The notes under the pieces were generated by a model, which ran no database searches, was not told the origin of the DNA, and worked only from the letters and a program-made list of their open reading frames with translations. 36,266 nucleotides of DNA from Actinobacteria bacterium 13_1_20CM_4_69_9 (GTDB lineage Bacteria; Actinomycetota; Thermoleophilia; Gaiellales; Gaiellaceae), in contig MNJC01000051.1 in the NCBI GenBank assembly GCA_001920085.1, positions 1 through 36,266 on the forward strand. Reading direction: 5' to 3'. Both the position numbers and the translations under genes were made by a program. This document shows positions 22,411-31,252 of the stretch, in pieces (position 1 is the first letter of the stretch; each line of letters starts with the position of its first letter).

Positions 22411-23370
22411 GTGGCTCACGGTTTGGTTTCGCGAGTCCTGCTCGCATCACCTCGGGGATACTGCGCTGGGGTCGAACGCGCCGTGGAGACGGTCGAGCGC
22501 GCCCTTTCCGTGTACGGAGCGCCCGTCTACGTGCGCAAGCAGATCGTCCACAACGCCCATGTCGTGCGCGAGCTGGAGGCGCTCGGAGCGGTCTTCGTCG
22601 AGTCGGAGACGGACGTTCCCGCCGGGGCGACGCTCGTCCTGTCGGCGCACGGCGTCGCGCCCTCGGTCTATTCGCGCGCCGCCGAGCGTCGGCTGCACAC
22701 GATCGATGCGACGTGCCCGCTGGTCACGAAGGTGCACGTGCAGGCGCGGCGCTACGCCGCCGACGGCCACCGCATCGTCCTGATCGGACACGCCGGTCAC
22801 GAGGAAGTGATCGGGACGATGGGCGAGGCGCCCGACGTCACCGTCCTGGTCGAGAGCGTCGACGACGCCGAGTCGCTCGAACTGCCCGACGGCGCGCCGG
22901 TTGCCTACATCACGCAGACGACCCTGTCCGTCGACGAGACGGCGGAGATCATCGACGTGCTCAAGCGCCGCTTCCCGCACATCCGCGGGCCGCAGCGCGA
23001 GGACATCTGCTACGCGACGTCCAACCGGCAGTGGGCGGTCAAGGAGCTGCTCGCGGAGGTCGACCTTCTGCTCGTGATCGGTTCGCGCAACTCGTCCAAC
23101 TCCAACCGCCTTGTCGAGGTCGCCCGCGGTTCGAGAGTGCCGGCGCACCTGATCGACGACGAGACCGAGATCGACGAGGGCTGGTTCGACGGCGCCGAGA
23201 CGGTGGGCGTGACATCGGGCGCGTCGGCGCCCGAGCGTCTCGTCGAGCGCGTGTGCGACTGGTTCCGCGCCTACGGCGTCAGCGACATTCGCCCGTACGC
23301 GAGCGTGTACGAGGACGTCGTCTTCCGGCTGCCCGTCGAGCTACGTCGAGCAGAGACGCCTGCGGCCTGA
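22411..23370 (+). CDS. ispH: 4-hydroxy-3-methylbut-2-enyl diphosphate reductase
   Basis: Last enzyme of the MEP isoprenoid pathway, reducing HMBPP to IPP and DMAPP with a [4Fe-4S] cluster. From GTG 22411 the product has 319 residues. The three cluster cysteines are Cys18 (SPRGYCAGV), Cys102 (DATCPLV) and Cys200 (EDICYATSNRQ). Other IspH motifs: VRKQIVHNAHVV, LSAHGVAP, LIGHAGHEEVIGTMGE, ITQTTLSVDET, IGSRNSSNSNRLVEVA and GVTSGASAPE. The frame is open back to TTG 22378; GTG 22411 and TTG 22423 are both closer to the family start and the choice is uncertain. The 3' end overlaps the convergent zinc-ribbon gene by 92 bases. Confidence 0.93.
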   Translation: MAHGLVSRVLLASPRGYCAGVERAVETVERALSVYGAPVYVRKQIVHNAHVVRELEALGAVFVESETDVPAGATLVLSAHGVAPSVYSRAAERRLHTIDATCPLVTKVHVQARRYAADGHRIVLIGHAGHEEVIGTMGEAPDVTVLVESVDDAESLELPDGAPVAYITQTTLSVDETAEIIDVLKRRFPHIRGPQREDICYATSNRQWAVKELLAEVDLLLVIGSRNSSNSNRLVEVARGSRVPAHLIDDETEIDEGWFDGAETVGVTSGASAPERLVERVCDWFRAYGVSDIRPYASVYEDVVFRLPVELRRAETPAA

Positions 23371-23632
23371 CCGGCCGTAGGAAGCGCGCGACGCGTCCCG
23401 CCTCGCGCTCGTCGAGCGACACTGCCCCTTCGGCCATGCCGCTCTCGTTCCACACGCTGAACCGGATGTGCGGGTCCTCGGTCAGGTAGCGCGTGATGCG
23501 AAGCGCCTTGCCCGCGTCGCGCGGGTGCGGCGAGAAGAACTCCACGATCTTCCTGCGCTGCGGCTGGGCGCACCAAGGACAGAAGCGGAACCGCTCCTCC
23601 AGCTCCCCGCCACAGCGCACGCACTGCGCCAT
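23279..23632 (-). CDS. Zinc-ribbon protein of unknown function (117 aa)
   Basis: The N-terminus is a clear CXXC-X(n)-CXXC zinc ribbon (AQCVRCGGELEERFRFCPWCAQPQ). A compact alpha/beta segment follows (ALRITRYLTEDPHIRFSVWNESGMAEGAVSLDEREAGRVARFL), then a basic arginine-rich tail encoded opposite the ispH 3' end. The short DPHIRFSVWNESGMAEGAVSLDE region looks conserved, but I do not know the family. ATG 23632 starts exactly at the ribbon. The frame is open for a further 200 codons upstream, which is only the shadow of the aminotransferase gene. Confidence 0.65.
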   Translation of the reverse strand: MAQCVRCGGELEERFRFCPWCAQPQRRKIVEFFSPHPRDAGKALRITRYLTEDPHIRFSVWNESGMAEGAVSLDEREAGRVARFLRPVRPQASLLDVARRAAGRRRPRTRSRTGECR

Positions 23633-23662
23633 CTCGGCTGAAGCATTCCATAGCATCGCCGG

Positions 23663-24760
23663 GTGCGCGAGGCGCCGGAACGGATTCAGCGGCTGCCGGA
23701 GCAGTACTTCACTGCGCTGCTCGCACGGGTTGCGGCGGCGGCGGCGGCAGACGGCGAGCCGCTCGTCGACCTTGGACGAGGCAACCCCGAGGTCGGGCCG
23801 CCTCCGCACGTCGTCGAGGCGCTCGCCGAGTCGGCCGCCCGCCCCGACGTGCACGGGTACGCCCCGTTTGCCGGCCTCCCGGCGCTCAAGGAGGCAATCG
23901 CCGCCCGCTACGCCGACGTCTACGGCGTGGAGCTCGATCCGACCCGCGAGGTCGCGGTCCTGCCCGGGACGAAGACAGGCCTGATGGAGTTCGCGCTGTG
24001 CGCGGTCGAGCGCGGCGGCACGATCGTCCTGCCCGATCCCGGCTATCCCGACTACTTCTCGGCGGTCGCGCTCGCCGGCGCCGCGGTCGCCTCGTTCTCC
24101 GGCTTCGACATGCCCGGCGACGGGATGTACCTCAACTTCCCGACGAACCCGACCGCGTCGGCGGCCGCCGACGGCGTCTTCGACGAGGCGGTCGAGTGGG
24201 CGCGCCGGAACGCGGCGTGGGTCATGCACGACTTCGCCTACGGCGATCTCGTCTTCGACGGGCGCAGGCCGCGGAGCTTCCTGGCGGCCGACGGCTCACG
24301 CGATGTCGGCATCGAGCTCTTCAGCATGTCGAAGTCGTACGGGATGGCAGGGTGGCGGCTCGGGTTCGCGCTCGGGAACGCGGAGCTCGTCCGCCGCATC
24401 GAGACGCTGCAAGATCACGCGTTCGCGGGCATCTTCCGGCCCGTGCAGGAAGCCGGAATCGCAGCGCTCACCGGCCCGCAGACCTCCGTCGAGGAACGCC
24501 GTGCGACGTACGAGCGGCGACGCGACTGTGCGCTCGAAGCGCTGCCCGGGCTCGAGACCCGCTCGGAAGGGACCTTCTTCGTCTGGTTCCGGCTTCCGGA
24601 CGGCGTCACGGTCGAGCGGATCCTCGCCGAGCAGCGTGTTGCGCTCGCGCCCGGCGAAGGCTTCGGCGCGCGCGGCGCCGGCTGGGCCCGGCTGTCGCTC
24701 GCGGTCGGCGACGAGACCCTCGAGCGCGGGCTCGAACGCCTACGGGGCGCGTTCCACTAG
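23663..24760 (+). CDS. PLP-dependent aminotransferase (class I/II; LL-diaminopimelate/succinyl-DAP aminotransferase-like)
   Basis: A 365-residue fold-type I aminotransferase. It has YAPFAGLPALKEAIAARY, PGTKTGLMEF, DPGYPDY, Asp190-Tyr193 in HDFAYGDL, and the Schiff-base lysine Lys224 in SMSKSYGMAGWRLGF; the substrate arginine is in the ARLSLAVG segment near the C-terminus. The overall pattern is that of DapC/DapL-type enzymes of lysine and cell-wall precursor synthesis, but related enzymes use other amino donors. An oddity is NFPTNPTAS, where the family normally has NPTG. The start GTG 23663 is leaderless: TAGCAT (23651-23656) ends six bases before. Overlaps the convergent DUF4173 gene by 21 bases. 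Confidence 0.85.
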   Translation: MREAPERIQRLPEQYFTALLARVAAAAAADGEPLVDLGRGNPEVGPPPHVVEALAESAARPDVHGYAPFAGLPALKEAIAARYADVYGVELDPTREVAVLPGTKTGLMEFALCAVERGGTIVLPDPGYPDYFSAVALAGAAVASFSGFDMPGDGMYLNFPTNPTASAAADGVFDEAVEWARRNAAWVMHDFAYGDLVFDGRRPRSFLAADGSRDVGIELFSMSKSYGMAGWRLGFALGNAELVRRIETLQDHAFAGIFRPVQEAGIAALTGPQTSVEERRATYERRRDCALEALPGLETRSEGTFFVWFRLPDGVTVERILAEQRVALAPGEGFGARGAGWARLSLAVGDETLERGLERLRGAFH

Positions 24761-26188
24761 CGCCTGCAGCTCGGCGCGGTGGCCGCGGATCGCGGCGGCG
24801 GCGCGTGAACGCGAGAGGTTCCACGAACGCCAGTCGCCGCCGGCGTCGACGCGGTGGAGCAACGCTCGAGCGAGCACGGCGCGCTGCGGCGGAGGCAGCG
24901 AGCGAATCCGGGTGACGAGAGTCGGCACCGCGTCGTCGCTGAGGTTCGCGAGGTACGACACGTCCACGGCCGGTCGCGTGACGTTCGTTCGCGCGATCGT
25001 CGCGTCTGGATTCACGAAGTTCAGGACGAAGGTCGCGGCGAAGCCGGCGACGAGGGCGCCCACCGCGAACGCGTGGCGCCTCCCGCGCAGAACCGTCAGC
25101 GCGAACCACGCCGACACCACGGCGAGCCAGAGAATCACGCCAGTCGCGTACAGCCGTAGCTCCGTCAGGCCGAAGTGCTCGACGTACAGGCGCATCCGCT
25201 GAAGTGCGGACGCGATGACGATTCCGAGCAGGACGAGCAGGGCTGCCGCCAACCACCGGAACGCACGCCGCCCGCGACCGGCGAGCGCCCAGTCGGCGAG
25301 CAGCAGGACGGACAGCGTCAGCCCGGCGACCGCGACCAGTTCGAAGAAGCCGTGGCGGGCGTACTCGGCATACGTCAGGTGCGCCCGGGACTGGACGAGC
25401 GCGCTGCCGCCGAACAGGTAGCGGAACTGCACGGCGACGAACGCCAGGAACAGCAGGTCGAGGAACGCGAGCGCGACGCAGATCTCGAGCGGCCCGACGA
25501 CGCGGCGGGGGCGCGCGAACGGCACCTGCTCCGACCGTTCTCGGACGGAAAGGAGGTCGCGCAGCAGCCCGCCCGCAAGCCACGCCCACACGGCGACGAT
25601 CAGTATCCGCTCGCCCGCGCTCGCGTCGATCGCCGGCACTGCCGACGAGAGGAGGCTCTTGAAGACAGCATCCGCGGCTGCGAAGAGACCGCCGAAGAGC
25701 AGCAGCAGGGGCACGCCGAGCGCGACTCCGCGCGCGAGGGCCGTCACCCTCTCCGACCGCGCGCGCCCGGCGAGCTCCGCCCACCGGATGTCGGCCATCA
25801 GCAGCGAGAGCGAACCGACCGCCGTCGACCTGGCGGCGCCGACGAAGCCCTCGCCGAACTCGGTCAGCGTGGCGGTGCGGATATTGCGCAGGGCCCCGAC
25901 GCTGACGGCCGCTGCGATTGCGAGCAGATTCGCCGCGACGAGCAGCGGCGAGTCGTGCCACACGAGGAGCGCGGCGAACAGCACGAGCGGTGCGACCATG
26001 AAGCGCCTTCCCTGGTGCAGCGGGACGCGCCCCGCGCGCAAGAGCACGGCGAGCGCGACCGTGAACGCGAGCGCCCACAGCGGCACGTTCAGTCCGAGCG
26101 GCTGCCCCTGGAAGAGGGCGTCCCCGAGAACGCCGAGGCCAAGGGCTGTCGCTGCCAGCGCGATCCCGAGCCTCGTCCGACGACTCAT
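24740..26188 (-). CDS. DUF4173-type polytopic membrane protein
   Basis: 482 residues. About ten to eleven hydrophobic helices fill residues 1-400 (LLLLFGGLFAAADAVFKSLL, ICVALAFLDLLFLAFVAVQFRYLFGG, FFELVAVAGLTLSVLLLADWAL). A soluble C-terminus contains NPDATIARTNVTRPAVDVSYLANLSDDAVPTLVTRI, the part by which I assign it to DUF4173. Family function is unknown, though members often neighbour two-component systems. ATG 26188. It ends inside the 3' end of the aminotransferase gene. Confidence 0.8.
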   Translation of the reverse strand: MSRRTRLGIALAATALGLGVLGDALFQGQPLGLNVPLWALAFTVALAVLLRAGRVPLHQGRRFMVAPLVLFAALLVWHDSPLLVAANLLAIAAAVSVGALRNIRTATLTEFGEGFVGAARSTAVGSLSLLMADIRWAELAGRARSERVTALARGVALGVPLLLLFGGLFAAADAVFKSLLSSAVPAIDASAGERILIVAVWAWLAGGLLRDLLSVRERSEQVPFARPRRVVGPLEICVALAFLDLLFLAFVAVQFRYLFGGSALVQSRAHLTYAEYARHGFFELVAVAGLTLSVLLLADWALAGRGRRAFRWLAAALLVLLGIVIASALQRMRLYVEHFGLTELRLYATGVILWLAVVSAWFALTVLRGRRHAFAVGALVAGFAATFVLNFVNPDATIARTNVTRPAVDVSYLANLSDDAVPTLVTRIRSLPPPQRAVLARALLHRVDAGGDWRSWNLSRSRAAAAIRGHRAELQALVERAP

Positions 26189-26227
26189 GGGCGCTTATTC
26201 AACCATGCACGAGGCTATGAGCAACGC

Positions 26228-29200
26228 TTATGAGACCTTGGCGATCTCCGGCTCGGACACGCCGTCGGTCGCGACGTCGGTCGCCAGCACCTCTTCCTTG
26301 ATCCAGTCCGCGTGCTCGAGCAGATCGGCGTCGGACGCCGGCAGCGTCAGGCGAATGCGATCGGTGAGCTCGAGGCCGGCGTCCTTGCGCATCGTGTTGA
26401 CGCGATGGATCAGCTCGTACACGCGCCCCTCGCGCCGGAGGTCGTCGTCGAGCTCCGTCGTCATCGCGACGGTCAGGGCGTCGTCGGCGGCCAGTGCCCA
26501 GCCTTCGCGCGCGCGGCGCTCGACGAGCACCTCGTCGGCGCCGAGCTCGTGTCCGTTGACGCGCACGCCGCCTCCTTCGAGCTGCTCGAACTCCCCCGCC
26601 TCCAGCGCCGACCGCACGGCGCCGAGCTCCTTCCCGAGCTTCGGCCCGAGCAGCGGGAGGTTGGGCTTGACGCGCACCTCCATCGCCTCGACCGGTGCGA
26701 ACTCGACCTCCTTGACGCGCAGCTCCTCGGCGATCTCGTCGGAATGCCGCTGCGCGGGGCCGGCCCCCTGCACGACGAGCCGGCGCAGCGGCTGCCGCAG
26801 CTTGAGCCCGGCGTCGCCGCGCGCCTGGCGGCCGAGCTCGACGATTCGCCGCACCTCGCCGACCTCGCGCAAGAGCTCCTCGTCGCGCGGCCGCGCTTCC
26901 GGCCAGGGCTCGAGGAAGACCGAGACTGGCGCGTCCTCGGTGCGCAGGCGCCGCCAGAGGAAGTCTGCGAGGAACGGCATCACGGGACCGATCACCTGCA
27001 CCGACCGCAGCAAGGCGCGATGCAACGTCCACAGCGCCACCTCGTCGCTGTTCCAGAAGCGACGCCGCGAGCGGCGGATGTACCAGTTCGACAGGTCGTC
27101 GACGAACGAGTCGAACGCACGCATCACTCCCGGCGTCCAGTAACGCTCGTACTGCCCCGAGATCTCGGCGACGAGCTGCTCCGTCCGCTCGAAGAGCCAA
27201 CGGTCGAGGGGCTGCAGCTCGCCCGGCGCCTCGTCGCCCGGCCGGAAGCCGTCGACGTTCGCATAGTCGACGAAGAACTTGACGGAGTTCCAGTACGTCA
27301 ACAGCCGACGCCGGATCTCGGCCGCGGGCCCGTAGCCGAACTTCATGTTCTGGCTCGGGACGTGCTCGCAGAACATGAACCGGATCACGTCGGCGCCGAT
27401 GTTCTCGAGCGCCTCGGCGGCGTCGATCGCGTTGCCCCACGAGCGGTGCATCTCGCGGCCGTGCTCGTCGAGGAGCTTCTCGTACGTCAGCACCGCCCTG
27501 TAGGGCGACTTCCCGGTCAGCGTCACCGACATGAAGCACTGCGAGTAGAACCACAGCCGGATCTGCTCGCGCATCTCGGACACCCAGTCGGCCGGGTACC
27601 ACTTCTCCCAGTACGCGTGGTCGGGGAGATCGGCGCCCGTCAGGCCGGCCGCGGCGCCCGTCGCGTAGCCGTGCTCCTTCCACTCCGGGCTCTGCCAGCC
27701 GAGTGTCGAGAAGGGGACGATGCCCGCGTCGAGCCATGCGTCGCCCACCTCCGTCACGCGCCGCACCTCGGCGCCGCAGTCGCACCGGATCGGCACCTCG
27801 TCGATCCAGGGTCGATGCAGCTCCTGCAGCTGTTGCAGCCCGCCGGTCGCGCGCTCGCGCAGCTCGGCGAGTGAGCCGATCACGGTCAGCTTGCCGCACG
27901 AGTTGCACGGGTAGAACGGCAACGGCAGCCCGAAGTAGCGGCGGCGCGAGATGTTCCAGTCGTCCATGTTGCGCAGCCAGTCGTCCATGCGCTTCGAGTA
28001 GAAGTCCGGCGTCCACTCCACGGTCGCGTTCGCGTCGAGCATCGGCTGGCGGATCTCGTCCGCGCGGATCATCCAGTCGTCGGCGATCCGGAAGACGAGC
28101 GGCGTCGAGCAGCGCCAGCAGATCGGATATCGGTGGACGATCGAGCCTGCCTCGACCAGCAGCCCGCGCCGCTCGAGCTCGACGGTGATAGGCCCTTCGA
28201 CGTCCTCCGTCGAGCGTCCCTCGAGCTCGCCGTAATCCTTGTAGAAGCGGCCCGCCTCGTCGATCGGGGTCAACACGGAAAGGTCGTGCACCCGCGAGAG
28301 CTCGAAGTCCTCGGCGCCGGCGCCCGGGGCGATGTGCACGATGCCCGTGCCTTCGTCGAGCGACACGTCGTCCCACGGGATGACGCGGTGCACGACGCCC
28401 TCCTGGGCCGGCAGGTGCTCGAACGGCGCCTCGTACTCGAGGCCGACGAGCTCGCTGCCGCGCACGCGTCGGGTGAGCTCCGCGTCGGGACTGCGCTCGA
28501 CGGCCCACCATTCGAGGCTCTTCGTGAGCCCGTACTCTGCGTCGGGGTTCACCGCGGCGGCGACGTTGGCGGGCAGCGTCCACGGCGTCGTCGTCCAGAC
28601 GACGAGCGATTCCCCGGCGCGGCCCTTCAGCGGAAAGCGCACGTAGAGCGAGGGGTGCGTCAGCTCCGCGTACGAGTTGATCAGCTCGTGTTGCGACAGC
28701 GAGGTCCCGCAGCGCGGGCACCACTCGACGGCCCGGTGGCCCAGGTACAGCCAGTCGCGCTCGTGACACTCCCGGAGGAAGCGCCAGATGTACTCGATGT
28801 TGGTGTCGGAGAACGTGTAGTAGTCGTTGTCCCAGTCCATCCACATCCCGAGGCGGCGGCACTGGTCGGTGATGATCTCGGCGTACTTCGCCACGCGTTG
28901 CTTGCAGCGCTCGGCGAACTCCGCGATCCCGTACTCCTCGATCTCGCGCTTGGAGTTGAGGCCGAGCTCGCGCTCGACGCCGACCTCGACCCAGAGGCCC
29001 TGACAGTCGAAGCCGTTCTGATACCGCAGCTCGTGCCCCTGCAGCGCCTTGTAGCGCTGGAACACGTCCTTGAGCGTCCGGCCCCAGCAGTGATGGGCGC
29101 CCATCGGGTTGTTGGCCGTGATCGGGCCGTCCATGAAGCTGAAGCGCGGGCCGCCGCGGTTCTGCTCCCGGAGTCGGTCGAAGATGCCCTCCGTCTCCCA

Positions 29201-29263
29201 CCAGGCGAGGATCTCGCCCTCGAGGGCGAGGTGGTCTGGGTACTGTGCGAGCGCTTCGAACAC
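26228..29263 (-). CDS. ileS: Isoleucyl-tRNA synthetase with variant signature motifs
   Basis: A 1011-residue class I synthetase: catalytic domain, editing (CP1) domain, anticodon-binding helices and C-terminal extension. The HIGH-type motif is GAHHCWG (residues 56-61), and the KMSKS position reads EMHRSWGN (about residues 603-610). Cysteine pairs CPRCG, CWRC, CNSC and CDCG probably bind zinc. The editing domain has the WTTTPWTLPANVA threonine-rich motif. The gene attaches isoleucine to its tRNA and hydrolyses mis-activated valine. Both motif changes fit a divergent IleRS subtype found in some Actinobacteria and Chloroflexi. GTG 29263 is leaderless: TAGAAT (29276-29271) ends seven bases before it. 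Confidence 0.93.
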   Translation of the reverse strand: MFEALAQYPDHLALEGEILAWWETEGIFDRLREQNRGGPRFSFMDGPITANNPMGAHHCWGRTLKDVFQRYKALQGHELRYQNGFDCQGLWVEVGVERELGLNSKREIEEYGIAEFAERCKQRVAKYAEIITDQCRRLGMWMDWDNDYYTFSDTNIEYIWRFLRECHERDWLYLGHRAVEWCPRCGTSLSQHELINSYAELTHPSLYVRFPLKGRAGESLVVWTTTPWTLPANVAAAVNPDAEYGLTKSLEWWAVERSPDAELTRRVRGSELVGLEYEAPFEHLPAQEGVVHRVIPWDDVSLDEGTGIVHIAPGAGAEDFELSRVHDLSVLTPIDEAGRFYKDYGELEGRSTEDVEGPITVELERRGLLVEAGSIVHRYPICWRCSTPLVFRIADDWMIRADEIRQPMLDANATVEWTPDFYSKRMDDWLRNMDDWNISRRRYFGLPLPFYPCNSCGKLTVIGSLAELRERATGGLQQLQELHRPWIDEVPIRCDCGAEVRRVTEVGDAWLDAGIVPFSTLGWQSPEWKEHGYATGAAAGLTGADLPDHAYWEKWYPADWVSEMREQIRLWFYSQCFMSVTLTGKSPYRAVLTYEKLLDEHGREMHRSWGNAIDAAEALENIGADVIRFMFCEHVPSQNMKFGYGPAAEIRRRLLTYWNSVKFFVDYANVDGFRPGDEAPGELQPLDRWLFERTEQLVAEISGQYERYWTPGVMRAFDSFVDDLSNWYIRRSRRRFWNSDEVALWTLHRALLRSVQVIGPVMPFLADFLWRRLRTEDAPVSVFLEPWPEARPRDEELLREVGEVRRIVELGRQARGDAGLKLRQPLRRLVVQGAGPAQRHSDEIAEELRVKEVEFAPVEAMEVRVKPNLPLLGPKLGKELGAVRSALEAGEFEQLEGGGVRVNGHELGADEVLVERRAREGWALAADDALTVAMTTELDDDLRREGRVYELIHRVNTMRKDAGLELTDRIRLTLPASDADLLEHADWIKEEVLATDVATDGVSEPEIAKVS

Positions 29264-29270
29264 GGCTTCG

Positions 29271-29276
29271 ATTCTA
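29271..29276 (-). promoter_or_regulatory. -10 element of ileS (leaderless start)
   Basis: TAGAAT on the minus strand (5 of 6 to consensus), seven bases, then the ileS GTG. No clear -35 at 16-18 bases. The clearest single example of the leaderless pattern in the window. No T-box-like leader is possible because there is no leader. Confidence 0.65.
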
Positions 29277-29349
29277 GGGCGGGACTAAACGCGTGTTCTG
29301 AAGCGTTGTAAGAAGGGTACGACCGGCAGGTCAGTTAAGAAAGGACCAG

Positions 29350-29670
29350 ATGTCTACCACTGTCACGGAACAGAGCTTCGAGCAGGAAGTGCTCCAGAGC
29401 GACAAGCCCGTCATCGTCGACTTCTGGGCGGAATGGTGCGGCCCGTGCCACGCCGTGTCGCCCGTGCTGGACAAGATCGTCGACGAGCGCAACGGCGACC
29501 TGAAGCTCGTCAAGGTGAACATCGACGAGGAGCAGGGGCTCGCCATGCGCTTCGGCGTCCAGTCGATCCCGATGATGATCCTCTTCAAGGACGGGGAGCC
29601 GGCGGCCGCTGCCGTGGGCGCTCACCCGAAGTCGTCCCTGGAGAGAGCGCTCGGGCTCGGCGAGGGTTAA
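29350..29670 (+). CDS. trxA: Thioredoxin
   Basis: A 106-residue cytoplasmic thioredoxin. Active site WCGPC (Cys30 and Cys33) followed by H instead of the usual K/R, buried Asp in VIVDFWAEW, cis-proline in QSIPMMILF and the C-terminal GAHPKSSLERAL. It reduces disulfides in ribonucleotide reductase, methionine sulfoxide reductase and peroxiredoxins, so it is a plausible reductant for the peroxiredoxin at 35099. ATG 29350 has AAAGGA at a good distance. A 9-bp hairpin follows the stop. Confidence 0.95.
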   Translation: MSTTVTEQSFEQEVLQSDKPVIVDFWAEWCGPCHAVSPVLDKIVDERNGDLKLVKVNIDEEQGLAMRFGVQSIPMMILFKDGEPAAAAVGAHPKSSLERALGLGEG

Positions 29671-29676
29671 GCCTTT

Positions 29677-29699
29677 GAGGGGGCCGGTCAGGCCCCCTC
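29677..29699 (+). terminator. Hairpin after trxA, between convergent genes
   Basis: GAGGGGGCC (29677-29685), loop GGTCA, GGCCCCCTC (29691-29699): a perfect 9-bp stem. It is followed on the plus strand by a T-rich but interrupted stretch (ATTTCCTTTTCTTT). Its 3' arm covers the last codons of the DUF2231 gene, so it may serve as terminator for trxA. Confidence 0.5.
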
Positions 29700-30212
29700 G
29701 GCCATTTCCTTTTCTTTGTGCGGAACCGGCGAGACCGCCCGCTCGCTGGGCTCCTTCACGAGGTTGAGCACGCGCATCCCGTGCACGTAGACGATTGCGC
29801 CGCCGAGCCATCCTCCGAGCGTGAGGAAGCCGAACCCGACCAGCGTGAGTACGAACGCGCCCGCGCTGATGTTTCCGTGCGTGTACGCGCCGTGGCCGAA
29901 GATCGCGGCGAGCGCGAACCACACGGTCGCGGTGACCATCGCAAGCAGGTGATAGGTGGCCGTCCACCAGAGCTCGCTGCGCCACGAGATCGTCAGCCAG
30001 TCGGCGAGGCCGGTGAGCGCGGTCGGCACGGTGAAGATCAAGCCGGCGATCAGCGCGATCCACCAGCCGTACGCGCCGGCGTTCTCCGTGATGCCGAGCA
30101 CCTCGGCGAGCGCCGCGACCGTGGCAAAGGTGTACGTTCCGATCGTCGCGTCGGTGAGCGGCGGATGAAGCGGGTGGCCCGGCAACCCGCGCCACAGATA
30201 GCTGAGCTTCAT
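29688..30212 (-). CDS. DUF2231 family membrane protein
   Basis: 174 residues starting MKLSYLWRGLPGHPLHPPLTDATIGTYTFA; the GHPLHPPLTD motif is the hallmark of DUF2231. Four membrane helices (residues about 20-40, 48-68, 85-107 and 118-142). The histidines HPLH, YHLLA and FGHGAYTHG could bind haem or metal, and a polar tail ends in EKEMAEGA. Function is not established. ATG 30212; TACATC eight bases upstream may be a -10 giving a near-leaderless transcript. Confidence 0.82.
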   Translation of the reverse strand: MKLSYLWRGLPGHPLHPPLTDATIGTYTFATVAALAEVLGITENAGAYGWWIALIAGLIFTVPTALTGLADWLTISWRSELWWTATYHLLAMVTATVWFALAAIFGHGAYTHGNISAGAFVLTLVGFGFLTLGGWLGGAIVYVHGMRVLNLVKEPSERAVSPVPHKEKEMAEGA

Positions 30213-30251
30213 GCGGCCGGGATGTACCGCGGCCGCTACGACCTCAAACGC

Positions 30252-30398
30252 TCAGGACTCTTGCGCCTCGAGGAAGCTCAGGAATGCCGCGTGCTTCGCG
30301 AGGAGGGTCTCGATCTCCGCAACGCCTGCGCCCGCCCAGTCCTCGACCCAGGTATCGCTGAGATCGTCCTCGATGTGATGGAGGCCGCGATCGCTCAT
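30252..30398 (-). CDS. Small acidic protein of unknown function (48 aa)
   Basis: MSDRGLHHIEDDLSDTWVED, then WAGAGVAEIETLLAKHAAFLSFLEAQES: an acidic segment followed by a single amphipathic helix. ATG 30398 is preceded by GATATT (30411-30406) with a seven-base gap, the leaderless pattern. The gene is short but well set off, with its own promoter-like element. The DUF2231 gene follows on the same strand after 39 bases. No family recognised. Confidence 0.55.
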   Translation of the reverse strand: MSDRGLHHIEDDLSDTWVEDWAGAGVAEIETLLAKHAAFLSFLEAQES

Positions 30399-30472
30399 AG
30401 CCGTAAATATCGGCATGCAGGCCGGACGGCACCATGGGCCGATCGGCTCATTCGAGGGATGCCGGAGTCCCA

Positions 30473-31252
30473 TTGACGGGCCTGTTGGTCGTGAATCCGC
30501 GCTCGGGCAGCGGCGGGTCGAGCGCCGGGGAGCTCGTCGCCGAGGCGAGAACGCTCGGGGTCGAGGTGCACGAGCTGAGCGAGGACGAAGATCCGGGTGA
30601 CGTCGCCCGCGCGTCACGTGCAGAGGTGCTCGGCATGGCCGGCGGCGACGGCTCGCTCGCCGCCGTCGCCGCCGTCGCGCTCGAGCGCGACGTGCCGTTC
30701 GTCTGCGTTCCCTTCGGCACGCGCAACCACTTCGCACGGGACCTCGGGCTCGACCGCGACGATCCGCTCGGCGCGGTGCGCGCGTTCGGCGGCGCCGAGC
30801 GGCGGATCGACGTCGGCCGCGCCGACCGGCGGCTGTTCCTGAACAACGTCTCGCTCGGCGTGTACGCATGGCTGGTGCACCGGCGCGAGCACCACCGCCG
30901 GCGGCGCGTTGCGTTCGCGCGTGTACGCGCGTGGGCCGCAGTGCTGACACATCGTCAGCCGCTCGGCCTGGCCATCGACGGAGAGACGGTCGACGCGCGA
31001 ATCGCGCTCGTCGCCAACAACGCCTACAGCATCGACTTCCCGACGATCGGCGCGCGCGATCGGCTCGACGAGGGAAAGCTGCACCTCTACCTGCCCGGCG
31101 ACGAACGCAGCGCCGAGCGTTTCGTCGTCAGCGCCGCGGCCGGGCGGCTCGACGCGGCGATCGACGGCGAGCCCGAGGTGCTGCAGACGCCGATCGAGTT
31201 CCGGATCGAGCCGCGCGCGTTACGAGTGCTGGTACCCGACGGCGGCGGCTAA
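30473..31252 (+). CDS. Diacylglycerol kinase-type lipid kinase (DAGK catalytic domain)
   Basis: 259 residues with the DAGK_cat fold: LLVVNPRSGSGGSSAGEL at the N-terminus (phosphate-binding start), the nucleotide motif GMAGGDGSLAAVA, and VCVPFGTRNHFARDLGLD. A C-terminal beta domain follows (FLNNVSLGVYAWLVHRREH, GKLHLYLPGD, AAIDGEPEVLQTPIEFRI). Such enzymes phosphorylate diacylglycerol, sphingoid bases or related lipids at the inner membrane face; the substrate here is unknown. TTG 30473 is chosen because the domain starts there and CCGGAG sits at proper distance. Overlaps the convergent Nudix gene by 33 bases. Confidence 0.83.
   Translation: MTGLLVVNPRSGSGGSSAGELVAEARTLGVEVHELSEDEDPGDVARASRAEVLGMAGGDGSLAAVAAVALERDVPFVCVPFGTRNHFARDLGLDRDDPLGAVRAFGGAERRIDVGRADRRLFLNNVSLGVYAWLVHRREHHRRRRVAFARVRAWAAVLTHRQPLGLAIDGETVDARIALVANNAYSIDFPTIGARDRLDEGKLHLYLPGDERSAERFVVSAAAGRLDAAIDGEPEVLQTPIEFRIEPRALRVLVPDGGG

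Noticed and set aside
26199..29201. 1000-codon minus-strand ORF in another frame of ileS
   Set aside because: Frame-shifted shadow of ileS; arginine- and glycine-rich with no motifs.
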